Below are positions 1-12,265 of a stretch of DNA of 64,000 bases, piece by piece. The notes under the pieces were generated by a model. That model was not told the DNA's origin and did not search any database. It was given only the letters and a program-made list of their open reading frames with translations. Origin of the DNA: Ornithodoros turicata (Eukaryota > Arthropoda > Arachnida > Ixodida > Argasidae); contig NC_088209.1 in NCBI RefSeq assembly GCF_037126465.1, positions 25,487,146-25,551,145 of the forward strand, given 5' to 3'. Numbering within the stretch: the stretch's first letter is position 1; the number at the start of each line of letters is the position of its first letter. The translations under genes and the position numbers were made by a program.

Positions 1-2145
1 GTACATCGAGTTATTTATGCGGTTCCTTATGTTGGTGCGCTGACGAATGTTGGTTATTGCGTTAAGCCTATGTGAGTGCACGACTCTCGCGAATGTGCGC
101 AGGCAATAGGGCATGACTTAGAAATACGAAAACAATGGGAAGGAAGACGAAGGAGTAGAACCTTGGGGTAAAATAAATAAATATATAAACCCGTTGTGTT
201 ATTTGCCTCGTATCGGCATTCTGACGCTCTAGCTGAAACAAAAAATTTTTCGAAGATTTCGAAGAATTGTTGTGTCTTTCTGGATTTCCATATAATTTCC
301 CTCTGTTCTGTTTTCCCCACCCTCCTTTCCCTTCGTTTGTTTTACATATAATAAGCCATATAACGCGTCCTGGAGTAGCCAGTCCCAAGTAGTTTGGGAC
401 TAACATCTCCACTTTTTTTCTTTTACCAATCAATCAATCCATATAATTTCGAGGGATAGACCTTGCTCATAATTACGACGGTATTAGCGGAAAGTAAATA
501 GATTGAGGTGTAGCAGATAAAATTACCTATGTTTAACACGTGCGAGTACGTCGTCGGCAACATTATACAACAGCCATGCATGGATATATACAATAGTCTG
601 CAATCAATCCAATCATTTTCATTTGCAAGTTACGAGCTCCTTGCTTGCTAAACCTGCTTGCTTGCCTTGACCAATACAGTTCGCTACGCCTATCAGCTAT
701 TCTTGCCTTTAGGCTCAGATTTTGATAAGTATCTACCAGCAGATGAAGTTTGGTGCATGAAGCTCCAAGCTTGTCTGTGCGGTAGGTTGTGTTCGGTAGT
801 GCGTCATGGAATCATACACATTTCCCTTTATCCGCAGCATTATATCGATCTATGTTCCTTATGGCAACGGACAAAAATAACGATCGCCAAATGTATACCT
901 CGAGTACTTACAAACCAGTAAAATGGCTCGATATTCAATGCGGGCGTACTCGGCATGTGTCGTAAAAGCACACATATAAGACGAAATACGTCGAAAAGCA
1001 TCGAATGCAGAAGGACTGTAATGGGATTTTAGGATTTGCATGTCACATATAGTCGCCGATAGCTGTTTCTTTGTCATGGCAGCACTCAAGCGGCAGCGGT
1101 ATTTGTACTGCGATGCGTAACAAAATTGAGTATGCATAGGCCCCTTTTCAAAATTGCATAATGGCTAGCCGCGTGCATTCGTGGAGGCATATTCTTTCCT
1201 TTTGATGTGTACCTTGTTTGTTTGTTTTTATTGCGGAATACTACACGTACCTTTCAAATCTTGTATACGGACATACGTACATAATGTAGGTATACTTGCC
1301 AAATTGCCATAAACCAACTGCTGTGGGGTTGGTGTTGAACATAGTAACAACAACTTGTGCGTATGCAGTTCGCTATTTTATATCTACAGTTATTTATTTC
1401 CTGTGGCGCTTCCAAATCGTGCAGCACTTTCGAACAGTTCAAAATGTATCGAACACGTCAAAAAGAGTCTTTGCAAGACAGAATTAATGGAATATTTTGT
1501 GTATATACACCCGTCCGTGGCGTTATTCCGCCAGCGAAGTGTTGGCTCCGCGATAGATATACACAGCGATACCCTCGTTTGTATTGCAAATGGGTTGGGC
1601 TCTGCCCTGAATACATGCGTGACTATAAAACTGTCTCGCGTTTCCCACGGCCTGTAAACCTTTCAATGACATCCACGTGTCGACGAATGTGCGACGTGTC
1701 CCCCGGAACGAAAAAAATAAATAAATATGTCGGCAGAAATTCGGCAGTATTCCGCGTCTTTAAAAGGGCACTGAAGCGTAAAATTTTCTTCTCAAGGACT
1801 GAAAGATGTCCTTTACCATGACAGCGATACAAAAACAACAGGAGTCGTCCGTAGCGTCGTTAGCGATTTATGCTTTCCCTCTCCCTCTCCTTCTTCAGGA
1901 GGGTAAATTCGAGCGATGCCGGAACTACTGCGGCGTGTCGCAACCAGCGCACGCGTGCACCTCTCTGTAAACCAATGAAGTCGCCCGCTTCCGCCCGCCT
2001 CCGCTAGGGTGGCGCGCCGAGGAGAAAATACGCCGCTCGCGCGTTCCGTAAACATCTCTGCAGCAGGCGTACGTCGAGGACCGCTGGTTAACAAATTTTG
2101 GTTCGTGACATGCAACGGCGTCGTTCAAATCGTTGCAATATGGCG
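1..2145. other. No gene recognised
   Basis: Mixed-composition DNA with scattered short open frames on both strands. None shows a known motif, repeat structure or convincing splice sites. The stretch near 1,860-2,090 is more GC-rich and CG-rich than its surroundings but contains nothing I can name. Confidence 0.5.
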
Positions 2146-2149
2146 GTCG

Positions 2150-2245
2150 TCGAAACACCAGACAGCAAAAGGAATCGAACCCATACCTCTCTATTTCCGG
2201 ACAAGTACGCTAACCACTACGGAACACCAGCACAGATATTGTGCA
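2150..2245 (-). repeat. tRNA-derived SINE head
   Basis: Read on the minus strand, this segment has an A-box-like sequence (TAGTGGTTAGCGTA) followed about 30 bases later by a perfect B box (GGTTCGATTCC). That is the internal RNA polymerase III promoter layout of tRNAs and tRNA-derived SINEs. A full cloverleaf with a CCA-compatible acceptor stem is not evident, so a SINE or tRNA pseudogene is more likely than a working tRNA gene. The 3' body of the element could not be delimited. Confidence 0.5.
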
Positions 2246-3304
2246 GCGCTGACGTGCCATCAACAATTATTTCATTTAATTTCATTTGCCTTCGCTTATA
2301 CGTTCATCTGCACTTCGTATTTGTACGTTATGTGCTACGAACGTGCGGGTATCTCGATTATTCTCTTCTCACGTATATTCGCTGCCGCTTTCTTGATGGA
2401 CCTCGGCTATTCGGCACGAACCCTAACCAGTTGCATGTGCTAGGGTCAAAAGGAAGCGAAATCTATTATGATAGGGCAAATGACTCCCTCGCTTTGCGTA
2501 ACGTTCCTATTTTATGTTCCCCAGTGGCACGAGCAGTCAGTGCGCGTGAACCGCGTACCGTTAATGAACGCATGCAGCTTGAAGCTACCTCGTCACTTCG
2601 TTCTACCAATTTTCCCAGAGTAGACTAGCCGTGTCCCCGACGGCATCAGGGCTAACGCCTCCTCGACTAATGGAATCTATATGGAATCTAACCTCGTCTG
2701 CCTCGCTGCAACTACATCCACGTCGTATTAATATCAGGCGCCACCGACTGCGGCGCATGCCCTAGTTCCTCCTGCAAGAAAAGGATTACGGCGCTGTAAT
2801 CCTTCGATATCCTCCTCAGTGCCATCTGTTGGGTGATCGAGGCTGCAGATATATCAGTGCAGACGTGGTGCGTGTCGGAGACCCAACACCCAGGGGTTTC
2901 TTTCCCGTTGTTTGGCGAACCGTGAAAAAAGAAAAAAATAAAGAAAACGCTAGCAGCGCCTCGTGTGCGAAAGACGATAAAGATCCCTTTGCGTCTTCTG
3001 GGCCAGGTAACACATGGGCGGGTCTGATATTCGCGCCGGTATGAATTATGTATTCCTGATACAGTACCGTTTTGCACGCTACACGCAAGAAAACGAAGAA
3101 AACGATGCCGGATTCAAATCTCATCGACTTGAGGTCACTGGGTTATTCGAGTATTTCGGGCCTCTTTTTCCGCTCTGTATGAAACGCATGCCGTTGCATG
3201 AATTGCGTGCCGTTCCCATTTCATTTTTATTTGGTTCAGCTGAACGGTCCGTAACAGATTCGTAACAAGTGGCCGAGAGATGCGTTTTCAGGGATTGAAA
3301 TATG
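2246..3304. other. No gene recognised
   Basis: Short frames only. None has a recognisable domain and none is supported by splice sites. I see no repeat with clear ends here. Confidence 0.45.
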
Positions 3305-3555
3305 CACACTGTAAAAACAGAGCTTCACCGCACAGCACGCTCCTAGTCAACCATAATCCCGAATGACAATGTCCTCTTCCTTGATTTGATGAAAACGGGG
3401 CGCGTACGCCATTTCTGTGGCAATTATGAACTGCATAATGCCACAAAAATGGCGTATGCCCCCAGTTTTTAGCAAATCAGGGGAAAGAACGATACCACTC
3501 GAGATGATGATAGCCTAGGAGCGTGCTATGTGGTGAAGTTCATGTTTAAGAGTCT
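3305..3555. mobile_element. Palindromic MITE, copy 1 (family A)
   Basis: About 250 bp that folds back on itself. The left half (TTCACCGCACAGCACGCTCC, then a CCGAATGACAA block and GGCGCGTACGCC) is repeated inverted in the right half (GGCGTATGCC, a CTCGAGATGATG block, GGAGCGTGCTATG, TGAAGTTCATG). The same element recurs about eleven times in this window. It has no coding capacity. It belongs to the variant whose centre reads ATTTCTGTGGCAATTATGAA. Confidence 0.8.
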
Positions 3556-3611
3556 AGGGGAAAGCAAAATGGATGCCTTCTTCGCTTTTCCGTAATATCA
3601 TCGCATATCTA

Positions 3612-4482
3612 CAGGGTGTTCCAGAAAACGTGTCATCGAATTATAATAAAAAAACTACGCGACCTAGAATCATGCGGTCAACGGCATTTGTTCTTATTAG
3701 GTTTTTGCCACCTCCTGGCGTAAATTTCATGTATCGTAAGGTTAAGTATGTAAATATTTGCGAACTGAACTCGAAGATTTGCCAAATAAAGGTTACTTTT
3801 TTACCCCACGAATATGAAGAGCGTGCTGAACTCAGTCAAAGTCATGATAATTGTTCACGAGCTGTCCCATCGGAAAAAATAATCGAACGTCATGCTTTTT
3901 GGAGCATCGGACCATAACGCACGGCGATTCTTTTAGCGCAATCGCTCTCAGTCCGGAGAAAGGACTGTTCCAAACCCAGCGCACAGAGTGATAGTAGAAA
4001 AAGTGACCGCTCCTGAAACTGGGAGAGGAAAAGCATGATCCCAGCGAAAGCCGGACGCGATAAGCCATGCCTGCGTTATCGCTTTCTGCGATGCAGGTGT
4101 GGGCTGGGTTTCCAACCTCCTTTCGTCGGACTGACAAAGATTGCGCTGAAAAATTCGTCGCACGCTATCATATGGGAGCTCCGTAGAGCATGGTGTTCGG
4201 CAATTTTTTCCGATGGGATAGCTCCTGAATATCCCTGTCAAATATCATTAATTTGAGTAAATTAGACACGCTCTTCACATTGGTGTGGTAAAAAAGTGAC
4301 CTTTACTTGGCAAATTTCCGACTTCAGTTAGCAAAAATTTACATAATTAAACTTACGTTACACAACATACACATCATGAGGTGGTAAAAACCTATAGTAA
4401 GACCAAATGCCGTTGATCGCATGATAGGTGGTGTAGATTTTTTTAAATTATAATTCAGTGACACGATTTCTGGGACACCCTG
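3612..4482. mobile_element. Long palindromic Tc1/mariner-type element, 871 bp
   Basis: The element begins CAGGGTGTTCCAGAAA and ends with its inverted match (TTTCTGGGACACCCTG). Both ends touch a TA dinucleotide, as expected for the TA duplications of the Tc1/mariner superfamily. Matching inverted segments continue inward through most of the element: a TGCCAAATAAAGG block against CCTTTACTTGGCA, GAGCTGTCCCATCGG against CCGATGGGATAGCTC, and a TTAGCGCAATC block against GATTGCGCTGAA. Each arm is therefore roughly 400 bp with many mismatches. No transposase frame remains, so this is a non-autonomous foldback copy. Confidence 0.75.
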
Positions 4483-4538
4483 TATATAGTGCGCCGAAGA
4501 CCAGGTATTGGCAATGGCGTTACTATATGCATGTACGT

Positions 4539-4563
4539 ATATATATATATATATATATATATA
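4539..4563. repeat. (AT)n microsatellite
   Basis: About 25 bp of alternating A and T, flanked on both sides by ACGTACGT-like sequence. Confidence 0.9.
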
Positions 4564-5699
4564 CGTACGTTTCGCAGAAGCACGAAATATCCATGTCTAA
4601 ACTAGTAATCTAAACTGTAACTATGCAGCCTAAACTAGTAATGTCACACCAACTACCCCAACTTTGCACTTTGGTACGAAATATCCAGTGGGTGAAAGTT
4701 ACAGGCAACCAATTTGTTATTGCCGACACCGTACAGTACACTGTACATCATAGTACAGGCCGCTGTATACCATTTTGCTGGGTAGAATGTGCTTGCTTTG
4801 TTCTCTTCACTTGTCTCGTCTCGTGTGTGTCACGGTCACACCGTGGTCACGGTACACTGTGCAGTATGCATTGAGATCGATTGATGTATTTAGTCTACGG
4901 ACTCCTGGAGTATGGTCTGATTAACTGAACTCAATCATTAATTGGCCCCTATTTTGTTTGTTTGTTTCTTTTTGTTATGGTTCTTGGGTTGAATTTGTTT
5001 TGCCTTTTCCGTTGGGTTTCTGCGTCGTTGACCTGTTCTCTCTTCTAGTTTCGTGTTCTGGACAAGCCATTCCAGCCTTTGTCGGTACTCACATCTCTAT
5101 AATTACCTTTTTCACTCAGTCAATCAATCCTGCCTTCTTCATTGTCGTCACTCGTATAGCGCCAGAAGGCGCGTTGAGCACCGAAGGAACAAGTTACTAA
5201 TGATCACTGCATGTATTTGCATAAATATACCGACAGATAGAGAGATGTACTTGCCCTTTGTAATGTATCTATTGCATTTCCCAAAAGCTTTCCTAATGTA
5301 CCGGGATGTTTGTTTTGTTAACGACCGAGGTGTCGTGCACGAACGCTTCCTCATTAGAAAAAAAAAAAAAAGTATGCGCGGGGGTTCACCAGGTTTCCAT
5401 GTCAACACTTATGCTTTGGTTGAACGCGTCTGACTAAAGTGTAGCCGCACAACCAAAAGAAATATATACAAATGGAAAGCCAGCGAGCGGAGCTTACTCA
5501 CACGCACTCAAGGAAGCGGAAAGAAGTCCAGAAATAACATTTTTTTTAGAGTGCTGTGTCGCGTTCCCCAATGTTTTTTTTTTTTTTCGTCCCGCGTTAA
5601 GCTCAGCCGTGCAGTTGGAGACATGCTGATCCTGCGGTTCAAGAGAACGTTTTCTTTTTGCAGGTAACTGTTACAGGGGTATGTTTTCAATACCTGCAA
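4564..5699. other. No gene recognised
   Basis: Short frames without motifs and a short poly(A) run near 5,359. A CCAACTACCCCAACT motif near 4,651 recurs near 6,038, which suggests that both belong to pieces of one dispersed repeat. Confidence 0.45.
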
Positions 5700-6142
5700 A
5701 ACCACCATTTGATCAACCAACAATACCGATCGTTACGTACGTACTAGGCTGTATGATCCGTATTATACAATCAGTGCTTTATCCATATTCCGAATGTTTA
5801 CCGACACCCCCTCTCGTACATGCGACAGTAACTTCGTCGACCTTTCTTTCATTTTCCTTGTTCACATTTTAATTTTTAACTTCACTTCTTCTATACAACC
5901 CTATTTCTACGTGTAACAACTTCCTATTCCTATGTGTTTCATGGTTTCCCATCCCATGTATAGCATTGTATACCGTGTTAAAAAATGCAGCCAAAGGCGA
6001 CACATCTTGCAAGCATGTTTCTTAGCAAGCATGTGCCAACTACCCCAACTCGCAACGCTCGTTCATGGTACACCTATTTATTTGTAACCCTCTCCCCAGT
6101 GTAAAGTTATTACATTGAAGATATTACAAATAAATAAATAAA
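5700..6142 (+). mobile_element. Possible LINE 3' tail
   Basis: Non-coding sequence ending in a short AAATAAATAAATAAA tail at about 6,126-6,142. This is how many LINE 3' untranslated regions end. The motif CCAACTACCCCAACT occurs inside it and also near 4,651. No reverse-transcriptase frame is attached and the 5' limit is a guess. Confidence 0.3.
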
Positions 6143-7940
6143 CCCCAAGAGGTTGCTGAGTACTAGGCATTCACAGTTTTTCTTCACACATCCATCAATT
6201 CGTCCATCCATGCACCCGCTCCCGTTCCTATGCATCTCCGGCAGGGGGCCTTTGTTATTTCAACGTTAGACACACGTCGGCAATGACGCACCAGAATGTT
6301 ACAATTTCAACTTTGACACCCCTTCCCCGCCTCCGGAAAAAAAAAAAAAAATGGAAAAGAGCAACATTCTCATGCTTACGATTCTGGATAAACCGCTGAA
6401 TTGGCTCGGCACATGCATGCATAAACTTGTGACAGGGCATTAAAACGAGAGAGAGAGAGAGAGCTCCTGCAAGATCAACGTTCACTTTGCAACGCGATGA
6501 CAGTTCCGGGCGGAAGTACTCTAGGTTATACGATGTTGCACTAGTTTGTTTCTTATTCCTCGCGGAGTGTTCCTCCAGAGCAGTGCTCCACTTCCTGAGA
6601 GACACAGAACTTATGAGTGATCCCTGGATTAGTGACGACCCACAGTTGAGCTTTTCCCTCTCGCCCTTCTTCTCTTTTTGTCACCGTTTCTTTTGTTTAC
6701 CATAGCATAGTAAGTCGACATTGCGTATGACTGCACTGGCCTCCTTATTACAACAAGAAACCCGGCTATTGGTAACAATTCACACTTTCCTCCTTATTTC
6801 TCATAGTTCAAACTCAAACCCACTCTACTAATTACTTGGCCACGCAACACACACATTTTTTTTTCTTTTTTGCCCCGATAGTCAACGGGAAAGTTCTCCT
6901 ACTTGCGGAAACGGACAGTCCCTCATACAGCCAGCTTGGATATGGAAAAGGACCCGTATGCTGCAAAACGGCAGCAGCAATGTCCTTTCATGCACTCTGG
7001 AGCTTTGAATTCCCCGCAAACATTCCTTTCTTTCACTAAGCGGCACAGGGCAGTCGTTTACTTGCTGGCACTAGATTTCATTTCTCCGGTACACGCAGAA
7101 TGATAAAAAATAAAAGTAACAGTAACACTGTTGGAGAGGGGAACTCTGTTCTCGCTCAGTGCCATTTCGTGCAGTGATAGGATCGTGAGAGGAAGTTCAA
7201 TTTGAACGCTGGTCCTTTCTTATTTACACTTCTCATCTGCAGGGAGGCCAACACAGCGCTCTTACGTGGTGCAATCCATCTCTGTCTGTTGTGAAATGAA
7301 CGTGATCGGTTTTGCTGGACCGTATTTGTATTGGCTCTTTATTTATTACTTTTTACGCTTCGTTCTCGCAGCGGTGTGTTCACGTTGTACGGTGGCTGTC
7401 CTTCACTTTCTCCGCTTTCTTACTTCGCGTGATTGGTTCAACCAGGCGAGTTCAATCCCGGTCAGCATCGGGACAGGAAATTGGTTAATTTGGCTTCGGA
7501 CTTCAAAATGAACGGGAAATTATTTATGCGTATACGAACAGATTTTGCGTTTAGTACGGCACATTTCTTTTTTTTTTACGTGGATTGCTGACGTAGCTGC
7601 TGAGTACTTTCACTTATAGACTCGTCTAACTAAAGAGAAGCGAATAGAAGAGCTTGTCTGTCTACCACATAGGTGCTGTGGCACCCACAAAAAAGAAACC
7701 CAGATGACGTCACAGTTTACGTCACGTTCCGTTCGCATGAATAGATTGTTTGTTTGTTTGTAACAACAACAAAAAAGAAATTGAACTCATCTCCCGACAT
7801 GTTCTGGTAGTCCTAACATAAATTCTCCGCACCCTCACCCCCAAAAACACTTTTTCTTCTGTTCGATCCGATCAATTTAAGGACGAAGTAAACCGCGATT
7901 TCCTCCTTCTCTCCTTCTAAAGAGGCGGGACAATGTGCGA
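6143..7940. other. No gene recognised
   Basis: Contains a GA microsatellite near 6,450-6,466, several short poly(A)/poly(T) runs and short frames with no recognisable domain. Confidence 0.45.
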
Positions 7941-7991
7941 TGGCTTCCTAATTGGTCTCCGCAAACAGTTTTCCGCGATGATTGGACACAA

Positions 7992-8127
7992 ATATATGTC
8001 GGCACAGTTCCCTTAGAAGTCGGCCCCGGACGCACATTCCCCCACAGCGTTAGTCGTTACGTTGCCCACCCCTATGAGGCCGGCAACGGTGAGCTCTCTC
8101 AATAGCAGCAGCAGCACCACCACCACT
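7992..8127 (+). repeat. SINE 3' fragment (same family as 52.2 kb)
   Basis: The block ATGTCGGCACAGTTCCCTTA, then AGTCGGCC, GGACGCACATTCCCCC and ACGTTGCCCACC, matches in order the minus strand of 52,195-52,300. There it is attached to a tRNA-like head. Here the head is missing, so this is a 5'-truncated copy. The tail runs into a CAGCAGCAGCACCACCACC simple repeat. Confidence 0.65.
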
Positions 8128-10936
8128 GACTGGACTGGACAGCCTCTGAGCAACGCCATGTTAAAGCTACCGTTGAGCAGTGGAGCAGCAGTCTCAGTAA
8201 TCTTACGTCACAATTGCGCTCATAGCGTTTTTTTTTTAGAAAATTGAAATTGAAAAAACTGAAATACAGGCAACACTGTGTCGAAGTCGGCACCAACTGC
8301 GCATTTACCGTCAAGTACGGCGGTACAACTACATAGCATGCTCAAAACGGTAGAAGTCTGCTACGTGTCGTCTACGTAGCCGTCGGGCAGGAGCAGCAAG
8401 CCAGTGGGGAACATAGATCACTGTTGCCTGACAAATTTGGGATTATTTCCCTCCAGATGTCGCCCGGAGCCGTTTTACCGCAGAAGAACTGGGGTTACGG
8501 ACAAATCCCGTTTCTTTTGTCAAGGTAGCAGCATCCTTCATCCCACATGGAGAAGCTTTTGAATTTTAATGCTCCTTTAACAATGTGTTGTCTTATTCGG
8601 GTCACTTCGTTTCAATTAGCGGAGACAAAAACGCAATTACTGTGTCTATCCCCGCGTATGTCCTCGCGAAAATAACTGTATTTGCTACGTGCGTGAAACC
8701 TCCTTAAATCCGAAACTAGGACATTCCTGTGCGACCACCACACTGTGGAAGCATGTAACTAACATGTGTAACCGTCTCTTAACTTTCGGCACGTGCGCAC
8801 AACGTGTCTTTAGCCGCATTGCCCGCATTCGGTGATTGTTCTTGGTTTTTGAGGCGAACAAGGTTGAATTGAAGTTCGGTCGCTTGTGACGCAACCGGGA
8901 CTGTCTCTCGATTTAACTGCGAGCAGAGGAAGTATAGAACGTAAAAAAAACAAAAACAAAAAAAAATATGCACGATCATTCCATTGTGCGAGTCATTGTT
9001 TATATGCCATGCATAAGTCGGGCTCAGAAAATATTGGGTCAGACTGGATTGACAATAATAATACTAATAATAATAACAACTACTTTTTATTATGATGATG
9101 GTTGGAGAGGTTTATGGCCAAGGGAGATACTCTACTGCATTGCTGGATTGCTGTGTGCAGGATTACCATGCGTGATCGCCAAGTTCAATTTTCTTTGTGA
9201 TGGCGTTGTGCATCCGTACTTGATGTCCACTTGGATCTACCGGACATATTCTATACAACGGTACGGAACGCCCGATTCCTGTCTCGGAGGCCCCACGGCG
9301 CGGGTGTACCCTTAGGATGCTCCTGGCCGTTTGTTCAGGGCTGCTAACACTGACTCCAGGACGCGACGGACTTTACTGTATAGAGTTCACGTGCATGTTG
9401 TACTGCTTTGCTGCATCATTTCTGCAGCAGTCTTAAACATAGTGTAATACTTTCCTGCGTCAATGCCTTTTACGTGAAGAAAGTCTCCTTGCCAATTGAC
9501 GCATATTTATTTCCGATGTTCCTGCCGTACACGGTCTTATCCGCCGAGTAATTAATTGAATGGTATCTTCACGTTATTCGAGGGGACACGATTTTATTTT
9601 GTTGTGCGGCTCTGTCTTTTCGGAGCATCATTGCCCAAAATCATAAAAGCGTTCTTACCGCAAGAGAAAAGTTAGGCGAAAAAAGACACGAGGCAGGCGA
9701 TTTTGCGTTCAGAATCGCAACCTCGCAGTTGATGTTGCAACTCTTCCAGAATATCGGAAACAGCGCGCCCGAATTTGTAGCGAATCGAATCGTTTTCTTC
9801 TGTTCAAGATCCGGTTCACTGCGCTTTAATTCTATTGTTGGCGGGATTCTGGAGTGGGGGTAGTGATGTGATACCGCCTCCGCTTTCTGGTAAGAAAACA
9901 CACGTTTTGTTTTTTAGTCTTTTTGTTTTGTTTTTATTTCATCATGGATTCAGATACAAGCTATTATGGCGAAAATCTTTCCAATAGTCGTAAAACGGAA
10001 CGAAATCTAAGGGAGAAAAGCTAAGATGGGGACTTAAAACTGCGGCACGTAAAAATAACGTCTACATTGCGCTGGGATTCCCCTGTGCAGAGGCGAAAGA
10101 AAGGTTTTGCATAAGCCCTTGTGCAAGTGAGTGGAGTTGTTAGGAAGGAAGACGTTGTGCCCGCACCCAGGGACAGAGCACAGGACTTAGCCTCCTACTT
10201 CCGGGCCTGGAATTACGCTGACGAAGGAATACTTTCTTTGTCGATGATGAAACGTGAACAACAGCTTCAATAGAGCGTACTTGCAGAGGCTCTGCCCTTC
10301 GACTCAATGTCCTGTCGCAGTCGGAATATTTGAAGGAAAGCCGGAAAATCTCAATGAAGAAATGGAAAATCTCGTCACGTTTCTTTACTCCCTTTATTAT
10401 AGTCCTATTATACATATAGTCTTTCTACAACAACTTCATTTGATGATATGATTGGGATTGATGATTTATTGATGATTGATGATGATGATTGGGCAGTTTC
10501 ATCGCCACAACCCTGCCGAATTGCAATATCATCGTGTCCCACACTGTAGTCTTCAAAAATATTGTTTCTCTATGTATATGCGACGCAGAAATGTAACAAA
10601 ATTAATTTATACTCTTGAGAAGTGTGACGCCAGAGTGACGTCAGCAGGGAGCGCAATCTGCCACGCGTCCTGCAACATTGCTCCTCGAAGGTCGATTATC
10701 AATCTCCTCGCCACAGCTGCTGGCAGTCTTCCAACGTGGGGCGGAGGGCGGAGACGGGGAAGGGGCGTACGCTCTTTCTAGGAGAAGACGTCATCGATCC
10801 TTGGAGAAGCGCGTAATGCTCACCGACGGTTACCGACGGTACTGAGTCTTTTAGCGAGTTCGATTTGTAATACGAAATAAAATGAATGTAATTTTTAGTC
10901 GCTATAGGGGCCACTTCTAAAGTATTATGGTGCTAT
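8128..10936. other. No gene recognised
   Basis: Short frames only. A (TAA)n-like stretch lies near 9,054-9,090 and a GATGATTGATGATG-type stretch near 10,450-10,492. Nothing resembles an exon with both splice sites and a coherent protein. Confidence 0.45.
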
Positions 10937-12265
10937 ATGTTAGCTCTCGAACAGATAAGAATAGGCGCTGATATCTCGTTTAAGAAAAATGGGCAAGAGT
11001 GGAAACAAAGCATACCGCGCCTGATGTACGCGGATGATGCTGTTATCATGGCTGAGGCCAGAGGAGGATTGCAGGGAGCTATTGGATATATGCGGCACAA
11101 TCGGGAAGGCACTAAAACTCGAGTTCAGCAGTGAGAAATTGGGGTACATGGTTTTTGTGACGGTTCGAGACAACCTTTAAATATGCAAAGTAAAACAATC
11201 GACGGAGTCTCCAAATATAAATACCTAGGAGTCTGATTTAATGCAGGTAACAACTACTTGATGGAACATGAAGAAACATTGATGAAAAAACAAAACAAAC
11301 AAAATAAAAACAAACAGAAGTCAGCAATCATGAAAAATAAGGCGTTTTGGGCGTACAGCAGCTAGGTATGAGGTAACTCGTATGATTTTGAAAGGGGTAA
11401 TGCTTCCAGGCTTGACATTTGGGAATGCAGTAATCTGTCAAAACTCGGGCATCTTGTCCTTCATAGATACGCGACAGGGAGGAGTTGGAAGATTGGCATT
11501 GGGTGATTGGGAGCACACGGAAATACACCCAATGAGTGGTTAATAGGGGATATGGGATGGTCCTCTTTGGAAGGGAGAAAATCAAAAAGTAATACAGATA
11601 TGAAGTCTGTCTGCTAAGTATTTAACCTGGGATGAGGAAAGAGAATCGGAAACTAGACTCTGGGTAAGTAAGATGTAGACTCGTAAGATGCAGGCGAAAC
11701 CGTCACTCGGAATGTACAGGGAACATAAAACAAGAACAACAGATAAATTAATCATGATGAATGGGGAAATTCGCCGCATGATGTGCGGCCCACGTAAAAA
11801 GGAAATACGATCGTACGGAATTTTCGACAATTCTAGACAGAGCGCTTGCTGTTTGAGGCAAGGACACGGATGCTGAGAACAAAAACCCATGTAGCTAAAT
11901 ATCCGGAAATCACAGACAAATGGGTACAAATATGTATGGTATATGTGGGCAGGAAGAAGAGACCGCGGAACATGTCGTATTCAAATGTAAGGGTATTGGC
12001 CGGCGCAATGGGATGTGATCATGTCGGAAGTACTGGGTCTTCGAAACGACAGAGACCAAGTTCACTTTTTAGCAACACTAGAGAACGCCTAACTGATTGG
12101 TGGACTAGAAATAATTTTACGACGAATAATACGCGCACAGGCGCTGGTACATGATTATTCAAACTATAATATTGTAGTTCTAGGCTAGGTAGCTCAAGCT
12201 AACACCCGTTCCAAGGGGTAAAGCCGCAAATTCCATCCATCTATCCATCCATCCAGCTGTCCAGC
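10937..12265 (+). pseudogene. Decayed LINE (non-LTR retrotransposon), 3' part
   Basis: Near 11,020 a short frame contains MYADDAVIM, the catalytic YADD box of LINE reverse transcriptases, preceded by PRL and followed by an alpha-helical stretch. Further on, spread over several frames with stops, are pieces typical of a LINE C-terminus. These include a segment with an R-x-L-R-T-x-T motif (about 11,866-11,890) and a Cys-Cys-His-Cys-like segment, ICGQEEETAEHVVFKC, at about 11,940-11,990. The sequence ends in a TCCATC simple repeat (about 12,230-12,260), a common LINE tail. Stops and frameshifts throughout show that it is dead. The clade is not resolved. Confidence 0.7.
11738..11800 (+). repeat. 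Short dispersed repeat within the LINE
   Basis: A block reading GATAAATTAAT, ATGAATGGGGAAATTCGCC and TGCGGCCCAC. The same block occurs in the opposite orientation at 61,325-61,405. Here it interrupts the LINE protein match between YREHK and the following YGIFDNS segment, so it looks like an insertion. Confidence 0.55.

Noticed and set aside
1357..1821. 154-codon plus-strand open frame
   Set aside because: No domain, biased toward Arg/Cys/Lys, and overlaps frames on both strands. Expected by chance at this length in 64 kb.
2150..2245. A functional tRNA gene
   Set aside because: Good A and B boxes but no convincing acceptor stem or polymerase III terminator. A SINE head is the simpler reading.
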